A stretch of 64,000 nt of DNA, from the NCBI RefSeq assembly GCF_019264345.1, contig NZ_JAHVAO010000002.1:186001-250000 (forward strand). Direction: 5' to 3'. Below are positions 47,827-57,173 of the stretch, in pieces. The notes beneath the pieces were generated by a model, which worked only from the letters and a program-made list of their open reading frames with translations, did no database searches and was not told where the DNA came from. Both the position numbers and the translations under genes were made by a program. This DNA comes from Marinobacter arenosus (GTDB lineage: Bacteria; Pseudomonadota; Gammaproteobacteria; Pseudomonadales; Oleiphilaceae). Within the stretch, counting starts at the first letter, position 1; the number at the start of each line of letters is the position of its first letter.

Positions 47827-48912
47827 ATGAACGCAGCCGTGAAACCCGACACCGTGGGTGACGCCGTGTTTGGAAGGCCCGATGAGCGGGAGCTCAGGGA
47901 CAGGATGAAGAAGGAATTGCCACCGGATACCTTCAAGCCGCAGACCTGGCGGGTGATCTGGTTCCTGCCGTTACAGATCCTCATCTGGGGCGGCCTTGCC
48001 ACCATTCTGCTGGCGGGTCTGCCCTGGTATGGAAACCTGGCGCTGGGGCTGTTGGTAGGCCATAGCATTGGTTGTCAGGCGCTGCTGGCGCACGAGGTGT
48101 TGCACGGTGCGCTGGGCATGAGCCGGCGCTGGCAGAATGTCTTTGGCTGGCTCGGGTTTGGTCCGTTTGTGGTGCCGCCGGAGTTCTGGCGCAAGTGGCA
48201 CAACGTGGTTCACCACGGCAATACCAATGCCGGCGATGCCGACCCGGACAGTTTTGGCGCAATGCGCCGGTACCGGACAGACCCGAAGCAGAAGAAGTTC
48301 ACCCGCCTGGCGCCGGGATCGGGCACCTGGTACAGCTACCTGTTCCTGACCTACTCATTCACCTTCCACGCCCAGTTGGTGTTGTGGTTTCAGGCCAGAA
48401 AGCGAAAACAGTTTCGGGGGTTCGATCGCCGCAAGGCCATCCGGCAATCCTTGTTCTGTGTGGCGGCCTGGCTGGTGCTCGGGGTAGTGTCCGGCCCACT
48501 GGCGGTCTTTACCGTTCTGGTACCGTTCATGGTGGCGAATGCGCTGGGACAGGGCTACATCCTGACCAATCATTTCCTTCGGCCCCAGACGGCGACCAAC
48601 AATCCGCTGGATAATTCCATGAGCCTGCGCAGCCACCCGATACTGGATCGGCTGCACTTCCGGTTCAGTCACCACGTGGAGCATCACTTCTTCCCGAAGA
48701 TGTCGTCCAACAAGGCGCCCCGGGTACGGGCATGGCTGGAGCAGCACCATGGTGAGCGTTACATGGCAATGCCGCATTCCACGGCCCTGAAGTTGCTATA
48801 TAGCACGCCGCGGGTTTATCGCTCCCCCACGGAGCTGGTCGACCCGAACAATCCCGAGCGGGTGTTCGATCTGCTGCCGTTGCAGCAACAGTACGCGGCG
48901 AGCAACCGGTAG
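47827..48912 (+). CDS. Membrane fatty acid desaturase
   Basis: It has 361 residues. It is a di-iron membrane desaturase with the three histidine boxes: HEVLH (from residue 89), HNVVHHGN (from residue 125) and HHVEHHFFPK (from residue 282). Hydrophobic spans lie at about 43-80 and 205-245. It would introduce double bonds into acyl chains to adjust membrane fluidity. Position specificity cannot be read from sequence. It is single-gene with its own promoter and terminator. Confidence 0.9.
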   Translation: MNAAVKPDTVGDAVFGRPDERELRDRMKKELPPDTFKPQTWRVIWFLPLQILIWGGLATILLAGLPWYGNLALGLLVGHSIGCQALLAHEVLHGALGMSRRWQNVFGWLGFGPFVVPPEFWRKWHNVVHHGNTNAGDADPDSFGAMRRYRTDPKQKKFTRLAPGSGTWYSYLFLTYSFTFHAQLVLWFQARKRKQFRGFDRRKAIRQSLFCVAAWLVLGVVSGPLAVFTVLVPFMVANALGQGYILTNHFLRPQTATNNPLDNSMSLRSHPILDRLHFRFSHHVEHHFFPKMSSNKAPRVRAWLEQHHGERYMAMPHSTALKLLYSTPRVYRSPTELVDPNNPERVFDLLPLQQQYAASNR

Positions 48913-48932
48913 ATCGGCAGCTTAGAAAAAAG

Positions 48933-48959
48933 AGGCGGGCTCCTGGCCCGCCTTTTTTT
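48933..48959. terminator. Terminator shared by the desaturase and the minus-strand dehydrogenase
   Basis: AGGCGGGC-TCCTG-GCCCGCCT (48933-48953) is followed by a T run on the right and preceded by AAAAAAAG on the left, so it can work in both directions between convergent genes. Confidence 0.9.
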
Positions 48960-48969
48960 CGGCCCGGTG

Positions 48970-49953
48970 TTACTTGCTGCCGGCGTAGCCGAGTTCCTTG
49001 TCCACGAAGTTGAACAGGTCGTCGCCCTTGTGCCAGCGATCAAAGTTCTCGAGAAACTGGTCGGTGAGGGCGCGTTTCCACCCAATGAAGTCACCCGCCA
49101 TGTGGGCGGTCATGGTGACATTTTCCATATCCCAGAGCGGGTGGTTTTCCGGCAGGGGCTCTTCCTCGAAGACATCAAGGCCGGCGCCGGCAATGTCGCC
49201 ATTCCGGAGCGCGGCGACGAGATCGTCGGTTTTCACAATCGGGCCGCGGCCGATGTTGATCAGGCGTGCCGTTGTCTTCATGGCCTTGAACGCCTTCTCA
49301 TCAAACAGGCCTTCGGTTTGCGGTGTCAGCGGTGCAGCAATGACGACAAAGTCGGCGTGCCCCAACTGCTCGAACAGCTCGTCGTTGCCGTGGACTTTCA
49401 CGAAGTCCGGGTCATCATGACGGGGCGTACGCGCAACGCCATGGGGTTTCAGGCCGGCGGCGGCAACCAGCCGGCCGATCTGGCGACCGATGGAGCCAGC
49501 GCCGACCACCAGCACCTGCTTGCCTTCGGCCCTTTCGGTGTCCCGGTGTTTCCACTGATGTTTCAACTGGAGCCGGATCGACCCCGGGAAATCCTTGGCG
49601 AACATCAGGATGGTGCACAGCACATACTCGGCAATCGTGCGGTCAAAAATGCCGCGTGCGTTGGTTACCACCACATCGCTCTTGATCAGTGCGGGGAACA
49701 TCAGGGCATCGACGCCGGCGCTGGTGGCGTGAATCCATTGCAATTTGTCCGCCGATGGCCAGGCGGCTTCCAGAGCTTCGGTCCGAAAGTCGGTCACCAT
49801 CATGATGTCGGTGCCGGGCAGGGTGTCCCTCAGTGTCTGTTCGTCACACGCGAACCGTACTTCCGCGCGTGTCCTGAGAGCATCCATTCCCGGCGGCTCT
49901 GCCTCCCCCGGAGCAGTGAGAATGGTTACAACGGGCTTGCTTGGCTGTGTCAT
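48970..49953 (-). CDS. D-2-hydroxyacid dehydrogenase family protein
   Basis: It has 327 residues. The NAD-binding motif is VVGAGSIGRQIG. The catalytic Arg lies in INIGRGPIV, the acidic residue in LDVFEEEPLP and the His in TMTAHMAGD. It oxidises or reduces a 2-hydroxy acid. The substrate is unknown; glyoxylate/hydroxypyruvate-type activity is one possibility. It is divergent from an aminotransferase, which could act on related keto acids. Confidence 0.88.
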   Translation of the reverse strand: MTQPSKPVVTILTAPGEAEPPGMDALRTRAEVRFACDEQTLRDTLPGTDIMMVTDFRTEALEAAWPSADKLQWIHATSAGVDALMFPALIKSDVVVTNARGIFDRTIAEYVLCTILMFAKDFPGSIRLQLKHQWKHRDTERAEGKQVLVVGAGSIGRQIGRLVAAAGLKPHGVARTPRHDDPDFVKVHGNDELFEQLGHADFVVIAAPLTPQTEGLFDEKAFKAMKTTARLINIGRGPIVKTDDLVAALRNGDIAGAGLDVFEEEPLPENHPLWDMENVTMTAHMAGDFIGWKRALTDQFLENFDRWHKGDDLFNFVDKELGYAGSK

Positions 49954-50180
49954 TGAACCTCCGCCTGTAGATCTGACTGACGATCGTCTGTGTGGGCCTC
50001 ACGACAGTCTGGTATGCCGGTGCAATGCGGTCAACTTGCCGTTCCCTGTGAGGTTTCGGGACGGTGGTATTGGTGGGGGTTTTTCGTACTGAATCTTTCT
50101 CGGTTTTTGCCTTGTGTGGCCCGGTGTTACTGGCTAACCTGCAGGGGTAGGTTTTTTTGCCCCGTTTGCAGGAGGTGTTT

Positions 50181-51407
50181 ATGGCAGAAGCCGCCAATCA
50201 CGAAACCGGCCAGTCCAGACCGCGTAAAGTGAAGTACCGGAAAAACAAGGCCAGTTGGAACCCTGCCATGCAGGCGATTCCGGTGCCGGGCATTCGTCGC
50301 ATGGTGAATATGGCGGCCACCATGAAAGATGTCATTCATCTTTCCATCGGTCAGCCGGACCTGCCGACGCCCAAGCACGTTATTGATGCCTATATCGACG
50401 CACTGAATGCCGGGCAAACCGGGTACACCATGGATGCCGGGCTTCCCGAGTTGCTGGTAGCGCTCAGGGATTATTACGGCAAGCGCTACAACCGGAAGCT
50501 GACGCGGGACAACATCCTGATCACCAGTGGCGCAACCGAGGCCATGTACCTGGCCATTTCGGCAACGTCGGCGCCCGGGCGTCAGTTCATCGTGACTGAC
50601 CCATCGTTCCTGCTCTACGCCCCGCTGATCCGGATGAATGGCGGCGAGGTCAAGTTCGTGCCAACCCGGGCAGAAAACGACCACCAGCTTGATCCAGACG
50701 AAGTCATCCGGGCTATGGGCCCACGCACCTTTGCGCTGATTCTCAACAACCCCAATAACCCGACCGGGGCGGTCTACCCACGCAGTACCGTGGAAACCAT
50801 TCTGGAGGAGTGCGCCTATCGAGGCATCCAGGTTTACGCGGACGAGGTCTATGATCACCTGATTTTCGATGACGATGATTTTGCCAGTGTCCTCAACTGC
50901 TCGATGGATCTGGACAACATCATGTGCATCAGCAGTTTCTCGAAGACCTACAGCATGGCTGGCCTGAGGGTTGGCTGGGTGATTTCGAGCCAGGCGGCAA
51001 TCAAGTCCCTGCGGCGCTACCACATGTTCACCACGTCCGTGGCGAACACGCCGTCCCAGTTCGCTGGCGTGGCCGCACTTACCGGTGATCAGCAGTGTGT
51101 CCAGGACATGGTGAATATCTACCGCGAGCGTCGCGACAAAACGGTGGAATTGATCGAGCAGACGCCGCACATGACTGGCTACAAGCCCGGCGGTGCCTTC
51201 TTCGCCTTTCCGGCTCTGCCGCCTCATGTGGACGGTTCGGACCTGGCATTGCGAATGCTCAAGGAAACCGGGGTTTGTGTGGTGCCGGGCGACGCCTTCG
51301 GTGAGGAATCCACCAACGCCGTTCGAATCAGTTTCTCGACTACCTGCGAGAAACTCGAGCAAGCGTTCGACCGCATCATTCCCTGGATGGCGAAGCAGCA
51401 GTTCTGA
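50181..51407 (+). CDS. Class I/II PLP-dependent aminotransferase
   Basis: It has 408 residues from ATG 50181, with AGGAGG six bases upstream. Upstream frame codons to 50157 are unlikely. PLP-fold motifs: LSIGQPDLPTP, NNPNNPTGAVYP, VYADEVYDHL, and the lysine in SSFSKTYSMAGLRVGW. It is of the aspartate/aromatic aminotransferase type; the substrate cannot be fixed. A small cysteine-rich gene follows after 9 bases. Confidence 0.9.
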   Translation: MAEAANHETGQSRPRKVKYRKNKASWNPAMQAIPVPGIRRMVNMAATMKDVIHLSIGQPDLPTPKHVIDAYIDALNAGQTGYTMDAGLPELLVALRDYYGKRYNRKLTRDNILITSGATEAMYLAISATSAPGRQFIVTDPSFLLYAPLIRMNGGEVKFVPTRAENDHQLDPDEVIRAMGPRTFALILNNPNNPTGAVYPRSTVETILEECAYRGIQVYADEVYDHLIFDDDDFASVLNCSMDLDNIMCISSFSKTYSMAGLRVGWVISSQAAIKSLRRYHMFTTSVANTPSQFAGVAALTGDQQCVQDMVNIYRERRDKTVELIEQTPHMTGYKPGGAFFAFPALPPHVDGSDLALRMLKETGVCVVPGDAFGEESTNAVRISFSTTCEKLEQAFDRIIPWMAKQQF

Positions 51408-51416
51408 GGTGAGGTC

Positions 51417-51608
51417 ATGTCAGCTCTGGAATCGGTCCTCATACAATGCCCCTACTGCTGGGAGACGCTGGATGTCAGCGTCGACCCGTCGGTGCCGGAG
51501 CAGGAGTACGTTGAGGACTGCCAGGTCTGCTGTCGACCCATTCTGATCCACGTGACCTTTGACGACGACCTCACCCCGCACGTGGATGCCCGGGCCGAGA
51601 ACGAATAG
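51417..51608 (+). CDS. CPXCG-motif cysteine-rich small protein
   Basis: It has 63 residues. Two cysteine pairs, CPYC near the start and CQVCC in the middle, form a likely zinc ribbon, with an acidic C-terminal tail (DDDLTPHVDARAENE). It matches the CPXCG-motif family of unknown function. It is probably co-transcribed with the aminotransferase. Confidence 0.85.
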   Translation: MSALESVLIQCPYCWETLDVSVDPSVPEQEYVEDCQVCCRPILIHVTFDDDLTPHVDARAENE

Positions 51609-51705
51609 GCGGCCCGGCGCTATCCTGACCAATCCTTAATCTGCCCATCTTGCCCCGGATGCGACCCTGCCGCAGGATATAAGCCGACTTCACGGAGATA
51701 AGCCA

Positions 51706-52278
51706 ATGCTTAGATTACCCAAGACCGGCCTGTGGGCGCTGGTTTTCATGATCGTTGGAGTAACCAGTGGCTGCGCCAGTTTCTCGCCGTACTCCATTTC
51801 CGAGGGTGAGTTGGAACGCCACCTTCAGGATGTGGTGAGTGATTTTGATCGCCAGCAATTGCAGAGTGGTTCACCGCTCAGCCTGAGCCTTAATGACGCG
51901 AATATTACCCTGGGGCCCGACGGCCGGGATGTTGCCGTCATCGACGTCAAAGGCCAGATAGCGGTCAATGCCCTGCTGGCCAGGTTGCCGGTCGATATCG
52001 CCCTGAAAGTGGAGGGGTCGCCGATCTACGACAGCACGGAAAAGGCCATCTTCATCCGGCGGCTGCGGTTACTTGACAGCAGTATTGAGTCTCCCTATTT
52101 CAAGGGCGACCTGAAGCCCGTCACGGATACCGTGATGCGGGCGGTGGCCCAAATGCTGGAAACCATGCCGGTGTACCGTCTGGATGAAACCGATTTTGCC
52201 CAGCGCATGTTCGGCGCGATGCCGGTGGATGTGCGCGTGGCGCCGGGCCGACTCGAATTCGTCATGGCGGACGAGTAA
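51706..52278 (+). CDS. DUF1439 lipoprotein
   Basis: It has 190 residues. The signal peptide ends in the lipobox VTSGC, so Cys23 is the lipid-modified residue. The mature part has the DUF1439 pattern (ISEGELERHLQD, VDIALKVEGSPIYDSTEKAI, GDLKPVTDTVMRAV). It is a predicted envelope lipoprotein of unknown function. Confidence 0.85.
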   Translation: MLRLPKTGLWALVFMIVGVTSGCASFSPYSISEGELERHLQDVVSDFDRQQLQSGSPLSLSLNDANITLGPDGRDVAVIDVKGQIAVNALLARLPVDIALKVEGSPIYDSTEKAIFIRRLRLLDSSIESPYFKGDLKPVTDTVMRAVAQMLETMPVYRLDETDFAQRMFGAMPVDVRVAPGRLEFVMADE

Positions 52279-52352
52279 GTCCTCAATCACCGCAGGTTCC
52301 CGGAGGCAGTGGCGCGCACTGTTACCAGGCGCGCGCCACTGGGTGGGCTGCG

Positions 52353-53507
52353 TCAGGCAGTCAATCGCTTGCAGATGGCCGTTCCAATCTCGTGAGTGCC
52401 GCGCTGGGTTCCGGCATTTTCGGCCAGATCCGCCGCAACTGCATCGAACAACTCCTTGCCGGCGGCCGCGAGCGTCGGGTCTTTACGTCCCAGCCAGTCC
52501 AGCATGCGTGCGGTTGTAAAGAGCATGGCAGTCGGATCGGCGAGGCCCTGGCCGGCAATGTCCGGTGCGCTGCCGTGGGTCGGTTCGAACATCGATGGCA
52601 TGTGCGGGTCGGTCGGGTTCAGGTTGCAGGACGGGGCAACCCCCATGCCTCCGGACAGCACCGCGGCCAGATCGGTCAGGATGTCGCCCTGCAGGTTGCT
52701 GGCCACCACGACATCGAAGGCCCAGGGGCTTTGCACGAACTTCATGCAGGCCGCGTCCACCAGTTCGTGGTGGGTGGCCACGTCCGAATACTCCTGACTG
52801 ATTTCCTCAAACGCTTCGGTGTACATATCACCCCAATAGCGAAGCGCATTGCGTTTGGTCACCAGGCAAACCTGGCTCTCACAGGTCCGGCCGTTCAGGG
52901 TACGGAAGCTTCGTGTCCGGCCCTCTTTTACCCGCTCAGCGGCGCGCAGGCGAGCCTGTTCAAAGCCGTAGCGGATGATTCGGTCGGTTGCCTTGCGGGT
53001 GAACACTTCCATTTGGGTGGCGACTTCGTCGGCGGTGCCTTTTCGCAGGCGTCCGCCCTGACTCACGTACTCTCCCTCGGAATTTTCGCGAATCACCAGC
53101 ATGTCGATGTCCTTGGCCCGCTCATCGGCAAGGTACTGGCGTGCGCCCGGCAGCAGGCGGGCAGGGCGTTCGCACACCCACTGGTCAAAACCTTTGCGCA
53201 TATCCAGCAGGGGCGCGAGGGAGATGCTGTCGGGTAGCAGGTACCGGTCCGGGTCGTCGATCGGCCCCGGGTCTCCCAGGGCACCCAGAAGAATCGCATC
53301 GTAAGCCTGTAACTGCGTCAGGGCGTCTTCCGGCATGGAGACACCGTGTTCCTCATGCCAGGCGTGGGACGGCCAGGGAAATCGGGTCCACTCCACGGCC
53401 AGGCCGTGCTTGGCGCGAAGGGTTTCCAGGCAGCGTACGGCTTCGCCAACCACTTCCGGTCCAATGCCGTCGCCGGGGGTGACTGCGATGCGGGTAGTTT
53501 GGGCCAT
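52353..53507 (-). CDS. Isocitrate/isopropylmalate/tartrate dehydrogenase family protein
   Basis: It has 384 residues from ATG 53507, with an AGGAG site eight bases before. An upstream frame to 53555 is unlikely. It is an NAD(P)- and metal-dependent decarboxylating dehydrogenase: VTPGDGIGPEVV, IRENSEGEYVSQGG, DACMKFVQSPWAFDVVV and FEPTHGSAPDIAGQGLADPT. The pattern is closer to tartrate dehydrogenase than to LeuB, and no leuCD genes are nearby. The true substrate is uncertain. Confidence 0.85.
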   Translation of the reverse strand: MAQTTRIAVTPGDGIGPEVVGEAVRCLETLRAKHGLAVEWTRFPWPSHAWHEEHGVSMPEDALTQLQAYDAILLGALGDPGPIDDPDRYLLPDSISLAPLLDMRKGFDQWVCERPARLLPGARQYLADERAKDIDMLVIRENSEGEYVSQGGRLRKGTADEVATQMEVFTRKATDRIIRYGFEQARLRAAERVKEGRTRSFRTLNGRTCESQVCLVTKRNALRYWGDMYTEAFEEISQEYSDVATHHELVDAACMKFVQSPWAFDVVVASNLQGDILTDLAAVLSGGMGVAPSCNLNPTDPHMPSMFEPTHGSAPDIAGQGLADPTAMLFTTARMLDWLGRKDPTLAAAGKELFDAVAADLAENAGTQRGTHEIGTAICKRLTA

Positions 53508-53611
53508 TCGGGAGACTCCTTTATTGAATTGGCTCGTAGGTGCACCAGTCCCCAAGTTTAGCCGTCTCCCGGGGGGATGCCACCGCGAATCAAGGGAATA
53601 GCGTCCGATCG

Positions 53612-53644
53612 TTGTGTCACTAAGGGGGCTAAAGCTATAGTGAC
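53612..53644 (+). promoter_or_regulatory. Promoter and overlapping inverted repeat before the EAL gene
   Basis: TTGTGT (53612-53617), an 18-base spacer and TATAGT (53636-53641) form a good promoter. The inverted repeat GTCACTA (53616-53622) / TAGTGAC (53638-53644) overlaps both elements, as expected of an operator. Confidence 0.5.
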
Positions 53645-53703
53645 GAGAGTCTCGATCCTGATTCGGGGTAGTGAGTAGTCCAACGTGATGTTCAGGAGCA
53701 GCA

Positions 53704-54468
53704 GTGAACCAGCCAGCCGTACTTTTCGATGAGTCACATTGTGATCAATGTGCGTGCGGCGAGGGGCTTGATTTCTCCCTCACGTTCGCCTTTCAGCCAA
53801 TTGTCGATGTCGTCAGCCGAACGGTATTTGCCTACGAAGCCCTGGTGCGGGGCCGCAATGGTGAGGGGGCAGGGAGTGTCCTTTCGAAGGTGAATGAAAA
53901 GAATCAATACTCCTTTGATCAGGTGTGCCGGGTAAAAGCGGTAAAACTTGCGTCGCGGTTGGGCATGGACGCAATGCTGAGTATCAATTTCCTGCCCAAC
54001 GCGGTTTATCGGGCGGAGTACTGCATCCGTACCACCCTGGCGGCCGCCAAAACCTACGGTTTCGACACCAGGAAGATCATTTTTGAACTGACGGAGAATG
54101 AAAAGCTGACGTCGGTTGAACACTTGGCCTCCATCATCGCGGCGTACCAGGAAATGGGGTTCAGTACCGCCATAGACGATTTCGGCGCAGGCTATTCACG
54201 GTATGACATTATGATGGCGAGCCCGCCGGACCTGCTGAAACTGGACATGGGGCTGGTAAGGAATATTCACCGTGAGCCCAACAAGCAGGCCGTGGTCTCT
54301 GGCATCATCATCATGATGAAGCAATTGGGAGGGCGAATCGTAGCGGAAGGTGTGGAGACCGTGGACGAGTATTCCTGGCTGCACTCGCAGGGAATTCATT
54401 TGTTTCAGGGTTTTCTTTTTGCCAAACCCGGGTTTGAATGTCTGCCGGAGCCCGTCTTCCCGGCATGA
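53704..54468 (+). CDS. Stand-alone EAL-domain c-di-GMP phosphodiesterase
   Basis: It has 254 residues from GTG 53704, with AGGAG six bases upstream. The EAL domain fills almost the whole protein and its key motifs are intact: YEALVRG, LSINFLPNAV, FELTENEKL, DDFGAGYSR and VAEGVET. A short cysteine-containing N-terminus (CDQCACGEG) might bind metal. It should hydrolyse c-di-GMP. It has no linked sensor domain or cyclase. Confidence 0.9.
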   Translation: MNQPAVLFDESHCDQCACGEGLDFSLTFAFQPIVDVVSRTVFAYEALVRGRNGEGAGSVLSKVNEKNQYSFDQVCRVKAVKLASRLGMDAMLSINFLPNAVYRAEYCIRTTLAAAKTYGFDTRKIIFELTENEKLTSVEHLASIIAAYQEMGFSTAIDDFGAGYSRYDIMMASPPDLLKLDMGLVRNIHREPNKQAVVSGIIIMMKQLGGRIVAEGVETVDEYSWLHSQGIHLFQGFLFAKPGFECLPEPVFPA

Positions 54469-54496
54469 GGCTGCCATCAATTAACAGGATACTCCT

Positions 54497-54853
54497 TTGC
54501 TCTATCGAATAATTACGTTTGTTGGCGGGCTGATTTTTGTCGCCGCCCTGTTTGCGCTGTTGTGGTTCTTCTGCAAGAAGTTTCTTGAGCACCATGGCGT
54601 CAAGGACCAGGTGTCTGATCGTGCCATGGTCCTGGCAACCTGGACGTTTGCAGGCATCAGCATCGGCCTTATTTTCGCGGTGGTGGGCGCGTTCGTGCTC
54701 GGGCCGTGGGCTTTCTATCGCACGCTGCGCGGGCATGACGTCAATGTGTCCGATGGGGCTGCCATCTGGTGGGGCTTTGGTATTGTGGTGGCTGCCCTTG
54801 GTATCACGGCCATCGGTTTCTTTGGATTCCTGATGGCGGTAGGCGCCTATTAG
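54497..54853 (+). CDS. Small membrane protein, function unknown
   Basis: It has 118 residues from TTG 54497, with AGGA eight bases upstream. Three hydrophobic helices are predicted: about 4-25, 48-72 and 92-116. A short charged loop follows the first (CKKFLEHHGVKDQVSD). It is not recognised as any known family. It is tandem with the EAL gene, 28 bases downstream, and convergent with the LysR gene. Confidence 0.65.
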   Translation: MLYRIITFVGGLIFVAALFALLWFFCKKFLEHHGVKDQVSDRAMVLATWTFAGISIGLIFAVVGAFVLGPWAFYRTLRGHDVNVSDGAAIWWGFGIVVAALGITAIGFFGFLMAVGAY

Positions 54854-54861
54854 ACCTGACT

Positions 54862-55755
54862 TCAGCTGATAGCCCGCAACTGCTCCCGGAACCAGATCAG
54901 TGCCGGTTCCCGTTCATAGGCCTTGTGCCAGTACAGATGGACGTCGATCGACGGCAGGTCCGCCGGCGGATCCATGATCGTAATGTCCGCTCGCTGGGCA
55001 ATGATGCGGGCATAGGCCTCTGGCATGGTCACCAGCAAATCGGTTTTTTCCACAACGCGGCAAGCCGCGTAGTAGTGCTGGCAACGAAGCCGGATGCTGC
55101 GCTGAACTCCGAGCCGGGAGAGTTCGAAATCCTCAATGCCCGGTCCCTCCGTCCGTGACGACACCAGAACGTGTCGGGCACTCAGATAATCCTCCATCGA
55201 CAGGCCACCCTCCGCCAATGGGTGCCCGCTTCTCGCCAGCACGACCAGTCGATCCCGCCGGAGCAATTCGTGGGACGTCTGGTTGCTGATCGGTAACAGT
55301 ACGTCCACGGCAAAATCCAGCTTGCCCGCCGCCAGTTGGGTTTCCATGTCCCGTCGAGCAATGCGCTGGCTGAAAATCTCGAGATTGGGGTAGGGATCCA
55401 GCCGCTTCATCAGTTGGGGCAGAAAGGTGGATTCGAGGATATCCCGCAACCCCAGTGAGTAGGTCTTTCTCTGATTGGCCGGATCAAAAGCGTGGAACTG
55501 GTTGACGGCACTCTGGATCTGGGTAAGCCCGGGGCGCATGGATTCCAGGAAACGCCGGGCCAGCGGCGTCGGCACCATCTGGTTGCCCTGGCGGGTGAAC
55601 AGGGGATCGTCAAAATGATCGCGAAGCCGGGACAGGGAATGGCTGACCGCCGGCTGAGTCAGATGCAGGGCTCGCGCCGCACGGGTCAGGCTGCCCTCCC
55701 GGTATATGGTGTCGAAAACGTGCAGGAGATTCAGATCCAGGCGATTCAGGGCCAT
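54862..55755 (-). CDS. LysR-type transcriptional regulator
   Basis: It has 297 residues. The N-terminal helix-turn-helix is typical (ALNRLDLNLLHVFDTIYREG, SLTRAARALHLTQPAVSHSL). A ligand-binding domain follows, ending LIWFREQLRAIS. It is divergent from the acyl-CoA dehydrogenase operon and is its probable regulator. The inducer is unknown. Confidence 0.92.
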   Translation of the reverse strand: MALNRLDLNLLHVFDTIYREGSLTRAARALHLTQPAVSHSLSRLRDHFDDPLFTRQGNQMVPTPLARRFLESMRPGLTQIQSAVNQFHAFDPANQRKTYSLGLRDILESTFLPQLMKRLDPYPNLEIFSQRIARRDMETQLAAGKLDFAVDVLLPISNQTSHELLRRDRLVVLARSGHPLAEGGLSMEDYLSARHVLVSSRTEGPGIEDFELSRLGVQRSIRLRCQHYYAACRVVEKTDLLVTMPEAYARIIAQRADITIMDPPADLPSIDVHLYWHKAYEREPALIWFREQLRAIS

Positions 55756-55790
55756 GTTGAAGGTCCGGGTCAGTGAATAAGTTCGGCTAA

Positions 55791-55811
55791 TGATAAACGA
55801 TAAGAATAATT
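55791..55811. promoter_or_regulatory. Three tandem AT-rich heptads in the LysR/acyl-CoA dehydrogenase gap
   Basis: TGATAAA, CGATAAG and AATAATT follow one another without spacing between the divergent genes. LysR regulators often bind in such gaps. This is a weak candidate site. Confidence 0.3.
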
Positions 55812-55878
55812 CAGTCGCGTAATAGTTGGGCCGCCCCTAGACTGGCATCATTGTGATCAATTCAGCGAGGATACGGCG

Positions 55879-57099
55879 ATGGATTTTAGTATTTCCGAGA
55901 GGGGGCAGGATTACCTCAAGCGGGTGAAGGCGTTCATGGCAGAGGAAATCTTTCCCATTGAGGCGCAGTACCATAAAGAGCTGGCGTCGCAGGAGAATCG
56001 CTGGGTGGTGTTGCCCATCATCAAAGAGCTGAAGGAGAAGGCCAAAGCGCAGGGTCTGTGGAACATGTTCTTCCCGGATGAGAAACATGGCTGTGGTCTG
56101 CTGAATTCCGACTATGCCCTGATTGCCGAGGAAACCGGGCGCAGCTTCATTGCTCCGGAGATCTTCAACTGCAATGCGCCGGACACCGGCAACATGGAAG
56201 TCCTCATCCACTACGGCTCCGAAGCGCAGAAAGCGGAATGGTTGCCGCGGTTGATGAGTGGCGAGATCCGCTCGGCCTTCTGCATGACCGAGCCGGGCGT
56301 GGCGTCCTCCGATGCCACCAACATGGAAGCAACCGCGGTCGTCGACGGCGACGAAGTGGTCCTGAATGGCCGCAAGTGGTGGAGCACCGGCATCGGGCAC
56401 CCGGATTGCAAGGTCGCCATTTTCATGGGGCTGACCGATCCGGAGGCGCAGAAGCACCGCCGTCATTCCATGGTGTTGGTGCCGCTGGATACCCCGGGTG
56501 TTCGAATCGAGCGAATGCTCCCGGTGTTCGGTGAGTACGACGAACCCTACGGTCACGGCGAGGTGGTGTTCGAAAACGTACGCCTTCCCAAGACCGCGTT
56601 TATTGCGGGGCCGGGGCGCGGGTTTGAAATTGCCCAGGGTCGTTTGGGGCCGGGCCGAGTACACCATTGCATGCGTGCCATCGGCGCAGCGGAACGTACC
56701 CTGGAACTGCTGATCAAGCGGGCGACGACGCGTGAGGCTTTTGGTCGTCCCATTGCGAAGCTTGGCGGCAACCCGGACATCATCGCCAACGCCCGTATGG
56801 CCATTGAACAGGCCCGCCTACTGACCCTGAAATGTGCCTGGGCGCTGGATACCAAGGGCATCGGTGGCGCCTTGCAAGAGGTTTCCATGATCAAGGCGGT
56901 CATTCCGTCCATGCTCCAGACCATTGTTGATCAGGCCATTCAGATTCATGGCGGGGCCGGTGTCAGCGATGATGACTTCCCGCTGACCCAGTTGTTTGCC
57001 TATGCTCGGGTATTGCGGCTGGCGGATGGTCCGGACGAGGTGCATCGGGCGATGGTGGCTCGGCTTGAGTTGGCCAAGTATAAGAATCGGTCTGCCTGA
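55879..57099 (+). CDS. Acyl-CoA dehydrogenase family, ACAD10/11-like
   Basis: It has 406 residues with GAGGA upstream. FAD-enzyme motifs: CMTEPGVASSDATNMEATAV, ARMAIEQARLLTLKCAWALD, IQIHGGAGVSDDDFPLTQ and RLADGPDEVHRAMVARLE. Where classical acyl-CoA dehydrogenases carry the catalytic Glu (EYP), this one has DDFP, as in ACAD10/11 and LvaC relatives from memory. With the kinase-like gene at 58026 it fits 4-hydroxyacyl-CoA breakdown. An ordinary acyl-CoA dehydrogenase role remains possible. Confidence 0.85.
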   Translation: MDFSISERGQDYLKRVKAFMAEEIFPIEAQYHKELASQENRWVVLPIIKELKEKAKAQGLWNMFFPDEKHGCGLLNSDYALIAEETGRSFIAPEIFNCNAPDTGNMEVLIHYGSEAQKAEWLPRLMSGEIRSAFCMTEPGVASSDATNMEATAVVDGDEVVLNGRKWWSTGIGHPDCKVAIFMGLTDPEAQKHRRHSMVLVPLDTPGVRIERMLPVFGEYDEPYGHGEVVFENVRLPKTAFIAGPGRGFEIAQGRLGPGRVHHCMRAIGAAERTLELLIKRATTREAFGRPIAKLGGNPDIIANARMAIEQARLLTLKCAWALDTKGIGGALQEVSMIKAVIPSMLQTIVDQAIQIHGGAGVSDDDFPLTQLFAYARVLRLADGPDEVHRAMVARLELAKYKNRSA

Positions 57100-57173
57100 G
57101 TTTGCGGAGTGGGAGCCGGCTGCATTCTTCGGTGCTGGCTTCGGTTGTTTATGACACGTGACGGAAAACTATT

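Noticed and set aside
50127..51362. 411-codon open frame on the minus strand
   Set aside because: It is antisense to the aminotransferase gene.
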